The notes beneath the pieces are model-generated. The model was not told the DNA's origin and did not search any database. It saw only the letters and a list, made by a program, of their open reading frames with translations. 64,000 nucleotides of DNA from a virus: the IMG/VR virus record IMGVR_UViG_3300008259_003217, positions 62,001-126,000 of that record; one strand, 5' to 3'. The position numbers were made by a program, and so were the translations under genes. Shown here one piece after another: positions 18,901 through 29,300 of this stretch. Each line of letters starts with the position of its first letter. Positions within the stretch are counted from its first letter, which is position 1.

Positions 18901-21727
18901 TTGTAGATCAATAACTGGGACAACATTACCACCTGGGGTACACGGTGTGAACATCGACTACGCGAATAGATTTTACGTTCCAGGAGACCCAACTCAACCA
19001 GCTAATAAAACAATAACAGTACCTATAAGTGCGAATACCGAAAATGGTAGTTATAGATTCCCAGCTGACATGGAGTATTTCCAAGTTATTACCGGTATGT
19101 CAATATCAAATTATCTGTCCATGTCTAACGAAATTAGTTCTGGTTTTTTCCCTAGAGAATATTTAAATCACATTGTTAAATGGAGATACGAACAATATCA
19201 AGGTAATAATGAATATGAACAACAAGCAAAAGCTTTAGATAATTTTTTTGACGGTCAAAATTTGGGTGTTATAATATTAACTAGAGGGGTTGATCCATAT
19301 ACCGATAGACAACTAATTAAATATGAATTAGGGACCTTATTCGGAAAAGCTGCAAATCAAGTTTCGGTGACTGGTTATTATAAACTAAATTATCCTATAC
19401 GAAGATATACCACAGGTAGTAATTTTACACCAGCTAGACATAATGTACCAACAAATGTAAATTATTTATCGTCGGGTAATGGTGGCAGAAGTCAATACCA
19501 CAAGTCTTTTAGTTTTACACCAGATTCCACATTGTTTAATCAATACACAAATAGTGGGTCCACATTACCGTATTACTACTCATCACTTGATTTTGAAAAT
19601 TCAGGCCTTGAAATGAGACACGTATTACCGTATTTTTCGGGACCATTACTCGCTGACACATCGGTCCAACCATATACCGGAATTGAACCTAATTATATTG
19701 ATGGGTTTAACTCAATTGATTGGTCAACGGGAGCGGAATATGATGTATTACCTTACAGAGGGGTAACTTCGGAGGTTTTATCCAATACGACAATTGGACC
19801 TATTGGGGTTTGTGGTGGTACGGCAGACGCTTGGGACGAAAGTCAATACCCAACCAAATTTATGTATGTGGGTGGTGGATCGTTCCTATCAACTTTCGGT
19901 AGTTATTTAGGTGACATTTCAGCGGAAGCTGATAATAACGGTGTTTGGTCAAATGATAATCAATCTGGTTACGCTATAAATCCACCAATAGCTGATGGAT
20001 TGAGATCCGGATCCTCCAATTACAAAGCCCAAACAAATACAATTTGGTATCTTTGTTCTCCAGCCTACATTAGTTATTACGACATACCATCAACTAGTTG
20101 TCCTAGTCCTTATTTGAATTGTAATACAAGTTCAGTTAAAGGTATTAATTTTAATGATAGATTTGGTATTGTTATGAGAAGTGATAGATTACCAACGTCA
20201 ACCAATTTGGAGAGCAAAGGCCCGTATATACCAGGTTATAACGGTGACCCGTACACTAGATTTGTTTTACATGAAAACAACTCTTTCATGTATTATAAAA
20301 TACCAGATGAAGGGATTTGTGATACAATATTCCAATACCAACTACAGTCAGACGACCCAAATAATATATTAGTTGATTCAGGTATACCAGAATCGTTAGC
20401 TGGTAGTTTAACATGTGAAGGTATGACTGAATTATCATGTTACGATGGTTACGGGACTGGTTTTACGGTAAATGAAACATGTGCTGATAATGATAAAGTA
20501 ATTAATGGATGTTATTATTTATTGAACGAACCATATGTCAGTAGTATCGGTTCTGACATTGAATTATTTTTGGAATGGAAAGCTAGATTTAGAATAATGT
20601 ACGCAGCTTGTCGTGGAGTATTTTCACACATGTTCCAAAATAATTGGGTTAACGGAACACTATACATGCCGACATTTAATAAGTTGACATTATATGATGA
20701 ATTTGGTGAATTTACAGACTACAAATATTGTGAAGAGATAATAAACTATAATACAGCTAGTAATAGTTTCTTTTATCGATCTACCCCATATAGAATATCC
20801 CCAGCTGTTGGGTTTATTGGGTCACAAAGTACCAGTCCATCCGATAATTCGGTAAATAATAGACAGATAAAAACACCAACAACCATCATGGATTTGGGTA
20901 AAAGGGATGAATTCATATCCTACATATGCTCAAATCCGGAATTTAGTGGGGAATACTTATCAGATACACTAACAAGCTCATCATACAATGATTCATCATT
21001 AGTATTACAGTTGGGTATAATATCTAGACTCGTTAACTCAACGTGGCTACAACAGATCTTTAATACAAATGACGCTTCAGTACAACAATATTTTTCAAGA
21101 ACAGGTTCTAGAATTGATGGTGATATCGCTCAGTCAATGTCAATAAATTCTGAATACCAAATAAACCCATTTGTTGGATCGAACTACCCAGATCAGTTTA
21201 TTTGGGTTGGGGTTGACTCGGCTAATAAACCGGTTTTTGGTGTATTTTACAATACTAGTGAGGATCAATACAAAAACAGGAGAGCTTTGTCACCCGGATA
21301 TAAAATTTATAATTTTTCACCCTTATTACAGGATCTAATACCATATAATAGTACACAAGAAGTTCCACTATACCGTTGGACACTAAATGATAATAACACT
21401 ATTTTTGGTAATGAATTTAACAATTGGGACACATCCTGGGTTTTGGGGTCAAGTAGGTTACCATCAAGAAAATACCAATCACTGGACACAAGTAATAACG
21501 TCTCACCATTTAACTATTTTCAAACATCTACTATGACAGCAGTACCACCAAATTTACAGTATGGTTTTATTACTAATATTGATTCTTCTGGTAATCCAGT
21601 AATAAATGGAACACCATTACAAAATAAATTTATAGTGGGAGCTCCATACCATTTTTACTTTGGTTTAAAAAACGGTAAAACAGCTGTGAATAGATTTATA
21701 AAATTATATGTAAATATTATCGACTAA
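15977..21727 (+). CDS. Giant tail/baseplate structural protein with internal hydrophobic block
   Basis: 1916 residues, the largest product here. Residues about 40-200 (YGVIVGRVFVNGGYGLPNAK, then NDSGDYMIFGVPTG) resemble a carboxypeptidase-regulatory-like beta sandwich as found in fibre and adhesin proteins. A second beta-rich region spans about 430-580. Residues about 668-762 contain three or four long hydrophobic helices (FVVQLLLNILTLPMIVLITI; IIAAILYIALLVFFIVYIIP), followed by a cysteine knot-like PDCDACPCD near 780. The rest is aromatic- and asparagine-rich, typical of beta-structured virion proteins. It follows gp6 and precedes five more structural genes. Peripheral baseplate or tail-tip role is inferred; transmembrane-like helices in a virion protein are unusual and might enter the host membrane. 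Confidence 0.6.
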   Translation: MPKSYRIRTQVGVDKYINLKLEQDFETLEILSLKINQSDIYTRICSDYGVIVGRVFVNGGYGLPNAKVSLFIPIEDLDELNPVVSELYPYKTLSTLNENGYRYNLLPKEPSYPGHSATGTFPTKEEVLIDQTTIEVYDKYYKFTVKTNDSGDYMIFGVPTGSQTIFMDIDLSDMGCFSLSPQDLIRTGQANETQLNGTTFKTSTDLNELPQIKTLNKIVEVSPLWGEEDVCQIGITRVDFDLTTESSVKIEPTSIFMGSIVSTSNDDYLSTGCVPKLDMGNLCDLVSGPGQILSIRQTINVDEFGDPILEQYILENDGKIIDENGTWLANLPMNLDYITTDEFGNQVISNDPSVGIPTKSKYRFKIKWQNETGNNNNFIRANYLVPNIREYGWDNTSSDPSNIVLIPYVSNIPVPDYEDSLTIVGSGDLLGPVVTSNVLTFSVFIQSNPLSSQSPYLGDPNLGITGLTNNNVVNIIFTPIDPTLPATITYPGGSLGPTTFSIPPNTISTVWGAFTQQGGLVSDTTTNVQSYIVEIGPSGLGPWTLYSGSLNSIPVNVGEFVRITPTAVDISQPQQVVYSFGNQNYFNYIRSYAFSLDWDDYVDKNVAINCEDTFYQFHYNKVYTVSSFIDRYKKGKNKDRHLGIKEITDRRCQTENNKFPVNDLQRNFDFIEFVVQLLLNILTLPMIVLITIAHFVIVSWPVLKWLVSIGIPIWLGYQIAQAIGTAIYSFPAVFIVIPQIIAAILYIALLVFFIVYIIPRLVNWNTFNRIGLPMLTYPDCDACPCDPLLANLNEPEDDLGQGIVDTNNSFLADTTASYNYQNPELGCNPRNPYQNRIDEDDPGVSFDAAAQFYQLFSGIDRLGNPRRGVTAFLTKKGTPPSEWGYPITEHWPNKLNRFNLRDKFFSGKNFIRTYVNNADDYFEDQPLVIVVDWNMYNAFQPGEMITFQNPRMSGDIHRITGLTDSTGGTLYNEFNCRSITGTTLPPGVHGVNIDYANRFYVPGDPTQPANKTITVPISANTENGSYRFPADMEYFQVITGMSISNYLSMSNEISSGFFPREYLNHIVKWRYEQYQGNNEYEQQAKALDNFFDGQNLGVIILTRGVDPYTDRQLIKYELGTLFGKAANQVSVTGYYKLNYPIRRYTTGSNFTPARHNVPTNVNYLSSGNGGRSQYHKSFSFTPDSTLFNQYTNSGSTLPYYYSSLDFENSGLEMRHVLPYFSGPLLADTSVQPYTGIEPNYIDGFNSIDWSTGAEYDVLPYRGVTSEVLSNTTIGPIGVCGGTADAWDESQYPTKFMYVGGGSFLSTFGSYLGDISAEADNNGVWSNDNQSGYAINPPIADGLRSGSSNYKAQTNTIWYLCSPAYISYYDIPSTSCPSPYLNCNTSSVKGINFNDRFGIVMRSDRLPTSTNLESKGPYIPGYNGDPYTRFVLHENNSFMYYKIPDEGICDTIFQYQLQSDDPNNILVDSGIPESLAGSLTCEGMTELSCYDGYGTGFTVNETCADNDKVINGCYYLLNEPYVSSIGSDIELFLEWKARFRIMYAACRGVFSHMFQNNWVNGTLYMPTFNKLTLYDEFGEFTDYKYCEEIINYNTASNSFFYRSTPYRISPAVGFIGSQSTSPSDNSVNNRQIKTPTTIMDLGKRDEFISYICSNPEFSGEYLSDTLTSSSYNDSSLVLQLGIISRLVNSTWLQQIFNTNDASVQQYFSRTGSRIDGDIAQSMSINSEYQINPFVGSNYPDQFIWVGVDSANKPVFGVFYNTSEDQYKNRRALSPGYKIYNFSPLLQDLIPYNSTQEVPLYRWTLNDNNTIFGNEFNNWDTSWVLGSSRLPSRKYQSLDTSNNVSPFNYFQTSTMTAVPPNLQYGFITNIDSSGNPVINGTPLQNKFIVGAPYHFYFGLKNGKTAVNRFIKLYVNIID

Positions 21728-21728
21728 T

Positions 21729-23474
21729 ATGGGTGTAGAAACAACAACAAATATAATACTTGGTAGTCTTAGATATGCCACATCACCGAATGTTAATGAT
21801 GAAATTGATATTTCGTTAACACAAAACACCAAAGAAATTGTTGATTTTGATCGTATTGTTGATCTAAATCTTGAAACCGTATATGATAATGAAAGACAAG
21901 AATCAACTGTATTCAGACCATCAACCAAGTTTATAGTGGTCTTTAAAAATGAATTTAGTGGTAGTACAACTTACACACCGTATAAAAACAATCTATACTA
22001 CACAAACCCAATCAATAACGCTTCATCACAATTATTATCATCAAGTCCAAATACAGTCCCATGGGAAGGTTACCCACAGTACCAAGAGTTTGATTTTATT
22101 AGAACTGATAACAATGTTGTTGGGTATACAGTACCACCAAATAACCATATAGATTTTCTAAATAAAAGTGCCACAACATATAATTGGACACACTACATGA
22201 GTTATCCATTTAAAAATGATCATACAAAACAAATGTACGCTGTTGATTATGACACAACAACATCTTGGTCATGGGTGGTTAGTGATGGAATACCATATTT
22301 AATTACATTGGGTAGTGATCTTAATGGACGACATATACGATTTAGATCCCCAGTAAAACACGGACTAAGTGTGGGTGAATACGTTAAATTACCAATAACA
22401 TATAATGGGGAATCCACATTTAAAGTGACTAAATTGGGTGATTTTGGGTATGGTAGTGATGAATATATTTTTAACATTAGAAATGTAGGATTTACCGGTA
22501 CAACCTTCCTGACTAACAACTCGGGTACTTTTAAAAGAGTGATAAGTAAGACAAATGAAAATGAAACAACATCAAAATATTATGTTAGAGTTCACAAAAT
22601 TATAACAAATAGTAATGAATCTGTTTTAGTTAAATCCGGATTTGAACAAAACATCTTTAAGAATACCATTAAAGATGAGATAGCTATTCTAACCCCCAAT
22701 AATAAACAAAGAAGCTCAACTAAAGAAGGATCCCAATCGTATACATTATCATTTAATGTTGATATAGATATAAACCCACTTAGAGATAATCAAAATAGAC
22801 CGATCAGTCAATTATATTTCACGACAATCTGGAAAGGATTTTTTGGGTGGACAAGGAAACTAAAACAAGGTTGGGAGTTTAATATCCCACTAGTTAATAG
22901 TCAACCAAGTTCTTGGTGGGATGAATTTAACACCCTATCCAATACCACAATATCTGAAAGTACTTACACATCGGAAACCATACCATCACAAGGACCATTT
23001 TTTTATAATAAAGATGTAATTTCGGGGGACACACTTGATGGGGATTTTTGTGAGTGGAACGATTACCAACAAACAGAAAGATTAATATCCAGATATTGTC
23101 ATAAAATAAAATTTAACAATAATTGGTTTTACCTGACCAACGATAACTTCCAGACAAATCAGTTTGGGTATTATTATTACCCCCACAACCCAATAATTAT
23201 TAGGGAATTTTCAGACTACGTGGAGGAAAGTCAGGATCAAAACATTGTTGGACTACCAGACTACAGCTTCTATTCAAATTTATCTAATGGTTTTAGGTGG
23301 AGAGATTTGTATCCGTACGGGTTTATTGACCAAAATAATATTGGTGTTGATTACCCATTTACAAATGGAAAACATTACCCATTTGTTAACACAATTTTTA
23401 GAATAATTCCGGAAGGAACCAATGTTAAAAATATAAACGAAATTCAAGACCCATTAATAGATGATTGTGAATAA
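21729..23474 (+). CDS. Tail/baseplate structural protein, unknown family
   Basis: 581 residues, not recognised. Beta-rich and asparagine/threonine/tyrosine-rich throughout, like its neighbours. N-terminal part NIILGSLRYATSPNVNDEID is followed by strands; a middle GFTGTTFLTNNSGTF loop resembles beta-turn modules of fibre proteins. No signal peptide or membrane helix. It starts 1 nt after the giant protein and overlaps the next gene by 14 nt, so it belongs to one late operon. A baseplate or tail-fibre connector role is inferred from position only. Confidence 0.6.
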   Translation: MGVETTTNIILGSLRYATSPNVNDEIDISLTQNTKEIVDFDRIVDLNLETVYDNERQESTVFRPSTKFIVVFKNEFSGSTTYTPYKNNLYYTNPINNASSQLLSSSPNTVPWEGYPQYQEFDFIRTDNNVVGYTVPPNNHIDFLNKSATTYNWTHYMSYPFKNDHTKQMYAVDYDTTTSWSWVVSDGIPYLITLGSDLNGRHIRFRSPVKHGLSVGEYVKLPITYNGESTFKVTKLGDFGYGSDEYIFNIRNVGFTGTTFLTNNSGTFKRVISKTNENETTSKYYVRVHKIITNSNESVLVKSGFEQNIFKNTIKDEIAILTPNNKQRSSTKEGSQSYTLSFNVDIDINPLRDNQNRPISQLYFTTIWKGFFGWTRKLKQGWEFNIPLVNSQPSSWWDEFNTLSNTTISESTYTSETIPSQGPFFYNKDVISGDTLDGDFCEWNDYQQTERLISRYCHKIKFNNNWFYLTNDNFQTNQFGYYYYPHNPIIIREFSDYVEESQDQNIVGLPDYSFYSNLSNGFRWRDLYPYGFIDQNNIGVDYPFTNGKHYPFVNTIFRIIPEGTNVKNINEIQDPLIDDCE

Positions 23475-24303
23475 ATATAAAATTTTAAGGGATAATATTG
23501 ATAACCAAATAAATATACCAATTGAAATGAATTGGGATTTTATGGGTAGGGATCAAAGTGTTGAGGAATACGAAACCGAAATGGTCAAGGAAGTTATTGG
23601 TATAGCTAAAGATTTTGAAACGGTCAGGTTTAGTCATGACGAGTGGAATTTTGTTTTATCCACACCCATTTTTACTATTAATAAAAAAGCTACACAAATA
23701 TACCACAATTTTAATTTTTATAAGGATCTACAACCAATAACCGCCACAACGGTCACACCAACTGATTGGGGGACCAGTTACATTTATGAGGACTTTAGTC
23801 CACAAGAAATATATTACTTTAAAAAACCATTTACCAAGTCATTTTTTAAATTGGATTTATATGATACTAATGACGAAAAAAACCAAAAAATATATTTGAC
23901 GATAATAATACCAGTACAACAAGGTCTAACCGAGTCGGTATCAATTAACCCACTACAACCAAACGTAGATATAAAAAAACCACAATTTGTTTTAGATTAT
24001 GTTGGTGATAAGGAAGGATTTTTTATTTATTGGTTAAGAGACAGGTCTTACATTAATATCGATGAGTTTTATATGTCAGCTAAATTTTTTGACGCTAAAT
24101 TGGGTACATTTATTAGAATGACTAACAAACCACAAAGTTTAATAACACCAAATAAATTTAATTTTGATAATGGTCAATATTTTTATTATAAGGTTAAGTT
24201 AAATTATGATGAAAAAACATACCAAGTTTTTAGAACTGATAACAACACTAGATGTGGAATACTGATAAACCAGATTAATTGGTATGAATACGTAAACCCA
24301 TAA
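23461..24303 (+). CDS. Tail/baseplate structural protein, unknown family
   Basis: 280 residues, not recognised. Contains FYMSAKFFDAKLGTFIRMTN, a pattern of strand-loop-strand with many aromatics, and YEDFSPQEIYYFKKPFTKSF followed by LDLYDT. Overlaps the previous gene by 14 nt and precedes the next by 1 nt, which points to strictly coordinated translation with other virion proteins. No enzymatic motif was found. Confidence 0.6.
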   Translation: MIVNKYKILRDNIDNQINIPIEMNWDFMGRDQSVEEYETEMVKEVIGIAKDFETVRFSHDEWNFVLSTPIFTINKKATQIYHNFNFYKDLQPITATTVTPTDWGTSYIYEDFSPQEIYYFKKPFTKSFFKLDLYDTNDEKNQKIYLTIIIPVQQGLTESVSINPLQPNVDIKKPQFVLDYVGDKEGFFIYWLRDRSYINIDEFYMSAKFFDAKLGTFIRMTNKPQSLITPNKFNFDNGQYFYYKVKLNYDEKTYQVFRTDNNTRCGILINQINWYEYVNP

Positions 24304-24304
24304 T

Positions 24305-25366
24305 ATGGAAGAACAAAAGTATTATTTTAAAATATCACCTGAAAATATAAAGGGTGATTTAATTACGGTAACATATACCGGTGATGGTGAAACGTTTTAC
24401 ACTATTGACCCATGTTGTTTGTTTACAGCTTCGACCACCGAATATCTAACCGGAACCACCGGTGTATATACTGGTATGACCAACATATTAAGTGGGGGTA
24501 CTGGAGGTACATCATTATTGACCGGATTAACCATACCAATAATGTTCACCCAAACAGCTATTGACATTGGGTACTACTCAACATTTGACGGAGCTGTATT
24601 ACAGAAAGATGTTATTCAAAACTTTTTGTTTTCAGGATCCACAATGTCCCCAACCACATATTCCCTATATAATACATCAGACTTAGAATTTAAAAAGTTT
24701 TTGGAATTGGTGACATATGTTATTGACTGGGCGGTATCTAAAACGGTAACAGTACCATTTACAAATATTGTACCTTTTAACCCACAGGGAACCGCTACAT
24801 TTACCCCATCAGGTGGTAATTGGTCTGGAACCCCAATAAGTTATGATTATATATTTACAGGGGACTCAAATACAAATATAAATGACTTTGTAAGTAGTAA
24901 TTACATATCTGTACCATTTCTCGTTACTGGATACACAGAATCAACAGTTAATGACTTAATACAGTATGGACCCAAGTATAATCTATATGGGGGTAAATTT
25001 AAATTGGGTATTCCAGTAACTGGAACATCAGGTAATGTTGGGATATATTGGGGACCGGACCCAAGTGGATCATATACCGCTTACACCATAAGTGATATTG
25101 ATTATTATGACTACGAGGATGGAACTACATTATACATTACACAATCATCTGGATTGACGTTAAATGACATGATATTGTCAGCGATTACAAAGAATGAAAG
25201 TTACCTTAACATCATTGACCAACCAGAGGTTCAAACAAACGTGTATGTTGATAGGGGTAAGTTGACCGCTCTTGAATATATTGAAAGACTGGGGGAGGTA
25301 GATAATCTGGGTGACTTAGTTAAATACGGTTATGGGTTTTTCAAAGTTAAAAATGACTATAATTAG
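24305..25366 (+). CDS. Tail/baseplate structural protein, threonine/glycine-rich
   Basis: 353 residues, not recognised. The first third is Thr/Gly-rich with a repeated TG(T/M) pattern (TEYLTGTTGVYTGMTN) typical of beta-helical or fibre linkers. A middle region has GKFKLGIPVTGTSGNVGIYW, and the C-terminus (IIDQPEVQTNVYVDRGKLTA, LEYIERLGEVDNLGDL) looks like an interaction helix used to dock into a baseplate. The last codons and stop lie within a 23-bp sequence that recurs exactly at 57276. A late-like promoter follows immediately. Confidence 0.6.
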   Translation: MEEQKYYFKISPENIKGDLITVTYTGDGETFYTIDPCCLFTASTTEYLTGTTGVYTGMTNILSGGTGGTSLLTGLTIPIMFTQTAIDIGYYSTFDGAVLQKDVIQNFLFSGSTMSPTTYSLYNTSDLEFKKFLELVTYVIDWAVSKTVTVPFTNIVPFNPQGTATFTPSGGNWSGTPISYDYIFTGDSNTNINDFVSSNYISVPFLVTGYTESTVNDLIQYGPKYNLYGGKFKLGIPVTGTSGNVGIYWGPDPSGSYTAYTISDIDYYDYEDGTTLYITQSSGLTLNDMILSAITKNESYLNIIDQPEVQTNVYVDRGKLTALEYIERLGEVDNLGDLVKYGYGFFKVKNDYN

Positions 25367-25369
25367 TAT
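25347..25369 (+). repeat. 23-bp exact repeat, copy 1
   Basis: A 23-bp sequence beginning TTAAAAATGACTATAATTAG is identical to 57276-57298. Here it covers the end of the 353-aa gene including its TAG stop; at 57276 it includes the TATAAT of a consensus promoter. Confidence 0.85.
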
Positions 25370-25378
25370 TTATAAATA
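25367..25378 (+). promoter_or_regulatory. T4-late-like promoter TATTTATAAATA
   Basis: TATTTATAAATA contains TATAAATA, the T4 late promoter consensus, 24 nt before the GTG start at 25403. The same 12 bases, also preceded by AG, occur at 51373 before the membrane/lysis genes. Confidence 0.6.
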
Positions 25379-25402
25379 AACTAAAATTAAAACAAATTAA
25401 TT

Positions 25403-26311
25403 GTGGCAACAGGTAATTACGGAACAATAAGAAGTGCGGATGTTAGTCCAGACGACGTTGAGATTATATTGAATTATACTCCTAGTAGGGATGATACCGA
25501 CAACTTCATATTACAAAAATTGGACGCTAGTACCATTTTGAGACCATATTTTCATAATAATTTAACAGGTGGGAACACTAATGTTGAGATATTGGGTGGA
25601 TTATATAATTTAAAATTACCAGCTGACGTGTTTAATAGATTGGGTATCTACACACTTTACATTAGACCAGCTGAAATTAGAACGGTAATAACCGATTGTG
25701 GAATATTATCATCTTTACCGAATGTAAAAGGTTTGGTTATTGATTTAAATAACGTACCCACACAATATAGGAATAAATTTATTAATCAAGGTTTGGTTGG
25801 GTTTAGAGTTGAGTACTTAAATTCCGACGGTACAAAAATCCCTAATTTTTTTAGAATTATAACCTCATCATTTTATTGTGAACCGGTCTATCAAAATTTA
25901 ACAAACACGTCACAAAAATCAATTAGATATCGATATGTTGAGGGTACCACAAATTTAGTATTCTGTACCTTATCACCATCATCATCACCAACTAACAAAC
26001 CTAACGCTACACCATTTATTGGTCAACCAGATCAAAACATCATAATAACAAATACATTTTTTAACCCAATAACGACGGAAATTGAAATAGTTGAACACGA
26101 TATATCAACATTAGCTATCGCTATGTTCGGTAATCAAACGAAATCTATTGATGACGGGATCTACACGATGTACGATAAAAATAACAATATTTACAAACAA
26201 TACAACCTTTATGAGATTAGAGATCAATTTAACGACCTACTTTATGAGGTTAGACAGGATAGAGGGGGTAATATTGATTTTAGTAAAAGTTTTTCTAATA
26301 TAATTCCGTAA
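25403..26311 (+). CDS. Structural protein, unknown family (GTG start)
   Basis: 302 residues, not recognised. Initiates at GTG (MATGNYGTIRSADVSPDDVE), 24 nt after a T4-late-like promoter. The chain reads as beta-strands with short turns (GGLYNLKLPADVFNRLGIYT, LYIRPAEIRTVITDCGIL) and ends with a short tail RQDRGGNIDFSKSFSN. The 1-nt overlap with the next gene (TAATG) couples it to the large baseplate protein. Baseplate or tail-fibre attachment is inferred from context. Confidence 0.6.
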   Translation: MATGNYGTIRSADVSPDDVEIILNYTPSRDDTDNFILQKLDASTILRPYFHNNLTGGNTNVEILGGLYNLKLPADVFNRLGIYTLYIRPAEIRTVITDCGILSSLPNVKGLVIDLNNVPTQYRNKFINQGLVGFRVEYLNSDGTKIPNFFRIITSSFYCEPVYQNLTNTSQKSIRYRYVEGTTNLVFCTLSPSSSPTNKPNATPFIGQPDQNIIITNTFFNPITTEIEIVEHDISTLAIAMFGNQTKSIDDGIYTMYDKNNNIYKQYNLYEIRDQFNDLLYEVRQDRGGNIDFSKSFSNIIP

Positions 26312-29300
26312 TGGCTATAAAAAAATATACTTGTCCACCACAATTACCAAGCGGGGAAGGTTCGTTTTCGGACAACTTGGTTGGGTTCCAGTTAGTAGCT
26401 GGAGGTGGTTTAACACAAGCTAATTTTGAATTTACCACTGCGTTAAGTGAGAAAAAAGATAGGACGTTCACAATAGGAGCTTTCTCCGACCCAATATCAC
26501 TAAATTCAATGAATATCGATAGTGTTGAGGAGTCTAGAACAATACTAGCTAAAAATTTTAGAGTTTATCCAAATTTTGATTTATCACAAGTTAGTAACTT
26601 CACACTATATGGGTCACTAAGTAAAAGAATGTCAGTTTCGATAACAAAAATAATAAATTACTTCCCAGCTGCTTTACAAGTATATAGCCAACAACCAAAT
26701 TTTGGTACATATTACAGTGCTTTTAACATTGTTTATGATCAAGTTGAAAACGAAACAACTTTCGATATTAATTTAGATAATTTATATAACACATTTGATA
26801 TTGATTACACAACAAACGCAGATAGAAACTTTGAGTTAAAGGAAATAGAAGTATCACCACTTAGGAACTTCACAAAAAATTACCTAAAATATTCACTATT
26901 TTTTTATGATAATGAATACCCAATAGTTTATTACTCACCGATTGACCCATCAGCTGACACAAAACTAACTGTTGTTGTTCTTGGAAATCCTTTTTCTGGT
27001 AATACAACAATTACAGACCCATACAATTTAAGACCAAATAAGTTAACCACAAATAAATCATTTAACGAAGATTTTGATGAGGTTGAAAAATTCTTACTAA
27101 ACAGAATGGTTGTACCAGAGTATACCGCGACATTCATACTACCTAAAGAGAATGATGACGGATCTTTTAGTATAACAAATGAAATTTTAACATTCCCCAA
27201 GGAAGGTCCATGGAACTTAGATATTAAAACTAGAAAGTTTGACGAATATTTAGGTAAACTAAATGAATACACAAATTTATTAGATGAGTATAGAACAAAC
27301 TTAATCTCTAGATTTTTAACCACCGGAGCTTTAAAGGAATTTGACACCTCGGATCAAAAATTTGAAAAACTATTACAGATATACGGTAGAAGTTTTGATG
27401 AAACAAAAATGTTTATATCAGCTCTATCAAATATGAATTCAGTTAATTATAATATTGGTAATGATATTCCATCACAATTGTTAAAGAATTTAGCACAAAC
27501 ACTAGGTTGGAAAACAAATATATCACCAATAAGTAATGATGAACTTTTAAACTCAGTATTTAACACTGGGTCAAATGAATTTACTGGATGGTCAAGAGGT
27601 ATGACACCAGACGAACTTAATTACCAATACTACAGGAATTTAATTTTAAATTCGGCTTATTTATTCAAATCTAAAGGAACCAGAAAGTCAATTGAAATTT
27701 TATTAAGACTAGTAGGAGCTCCAGAAGCTTTAGTTGAATTTAATGAACATGTTTACTTAGCTGATCAAAAAATTGACATGGATGAATTCGGTGTACAGTA
27801 CGCTAAAATTTCCGGTGGAACTTATGTCCAGGAATTACCAGTATTGGACACCACAGATATATTCTCGATCATGGGAGTTAAATATACCGGATTTACAACT
27901 TCATTGATTAGTTCAGACGTACAGACAACTATTTTAGATTACCCGATTAATGAAAATGGTTACCCGACAAACCCACAATTTTCCGAAAATTTCTTCTTCC
28001 AAAAAGGGGGTGGTTGGTTTGAGTCTACACCACAACATAGAATGCCAGAACAGGTGGATCTAACAAATAGTGTTTTTACCGGATCTAATCCGAATTACCA
28101 AACAATACTACAACCATTTAATTATGGTGAAGAATATTTAAATCGATATAGGGATTTTCCATATATGGATCTAGGATTTAGACTTAGAAAAACAATAGAT
28201 AATAATAAAAGTTGGTCAAATGATGTTGGTCCATTAAGAAATACTAGTGATGGTAACTTTAACGCTTATTACATAGCTTATGACGAAAACTTGGTGTTAA
28301 ATGTTAAAAATGTGGATATATTTCTAAACCCGTCACAAGGTTTGGTTTATGACGTATGGTCAATGTCAAGAAAATATAACTACCCAATCCCAGAGGAAGG
28401 ATTAAACTACATCCAACCGACGTACTGTAATCCGAATCCAAACACACCATATCCACAAAGAGGTGGTATTGATTGGACTGAAATAATCCCAAAACCAAAA
28501 CAAAAAACATTCTTTGAGTTCGCTCAAACATTTTGGAAAAATACGATAAATGTTAGGAATAGACAATATATTAACGACGGTAAAACCGGGGGGTACCCAA
28601 CACTACAGTCTATATATTGGAGATACCTAGAATCACAGGAATCTATAAATGTTCCTAATGATAATTTTACGTATAGAACCATGATAGACTATGTTAATGG
28701 TTTAGGTGACTACTGGTTAAGATTAGTAGAACAAATGGTACCAGCTACAACATTATGGAATGGGGGGGTTAGGTTGGAAAACTCAATATTCCACAGACAA
28801 AAATTTGTTTGGAGACGACAAGCTGGATGTCAATTATTACCAGTACCATGTAACTCATGTAAGATTACGGGACAAATATTTGTTTATGATTGTCCGACAC
28901 AATTTATTGAGTGTGGGTTATATCCTTGGAGTAATAATAGTTTGACAACATCATTTGGGGTTGTATTATCGGACACACTTAACACATACGCCATCAACAA
29001 TGGGTTGGATTTAAATAATGACTGTGTTTTATCAACACTGGAGACTAATTGGTATGTTGACATTAGAATTGGTGGTGTTATATTAAATGTATACCCATTC
29101 TATATTGGGTATGGATTAACTTATTCAAGTAGTATACCAACAAATCAACAGTGGGTTTCCGCTCTAAGTGAAGCACTTGATGAATTACAGGATTCCGGAT
29201 TAAGTTATTTCATTGACCAAACAAAGGAAACGGTTTCGGTGTATAATAATAACTGTATACCAATTGACCCAACAGACACAATTGAAATTAATGTCGGTAT

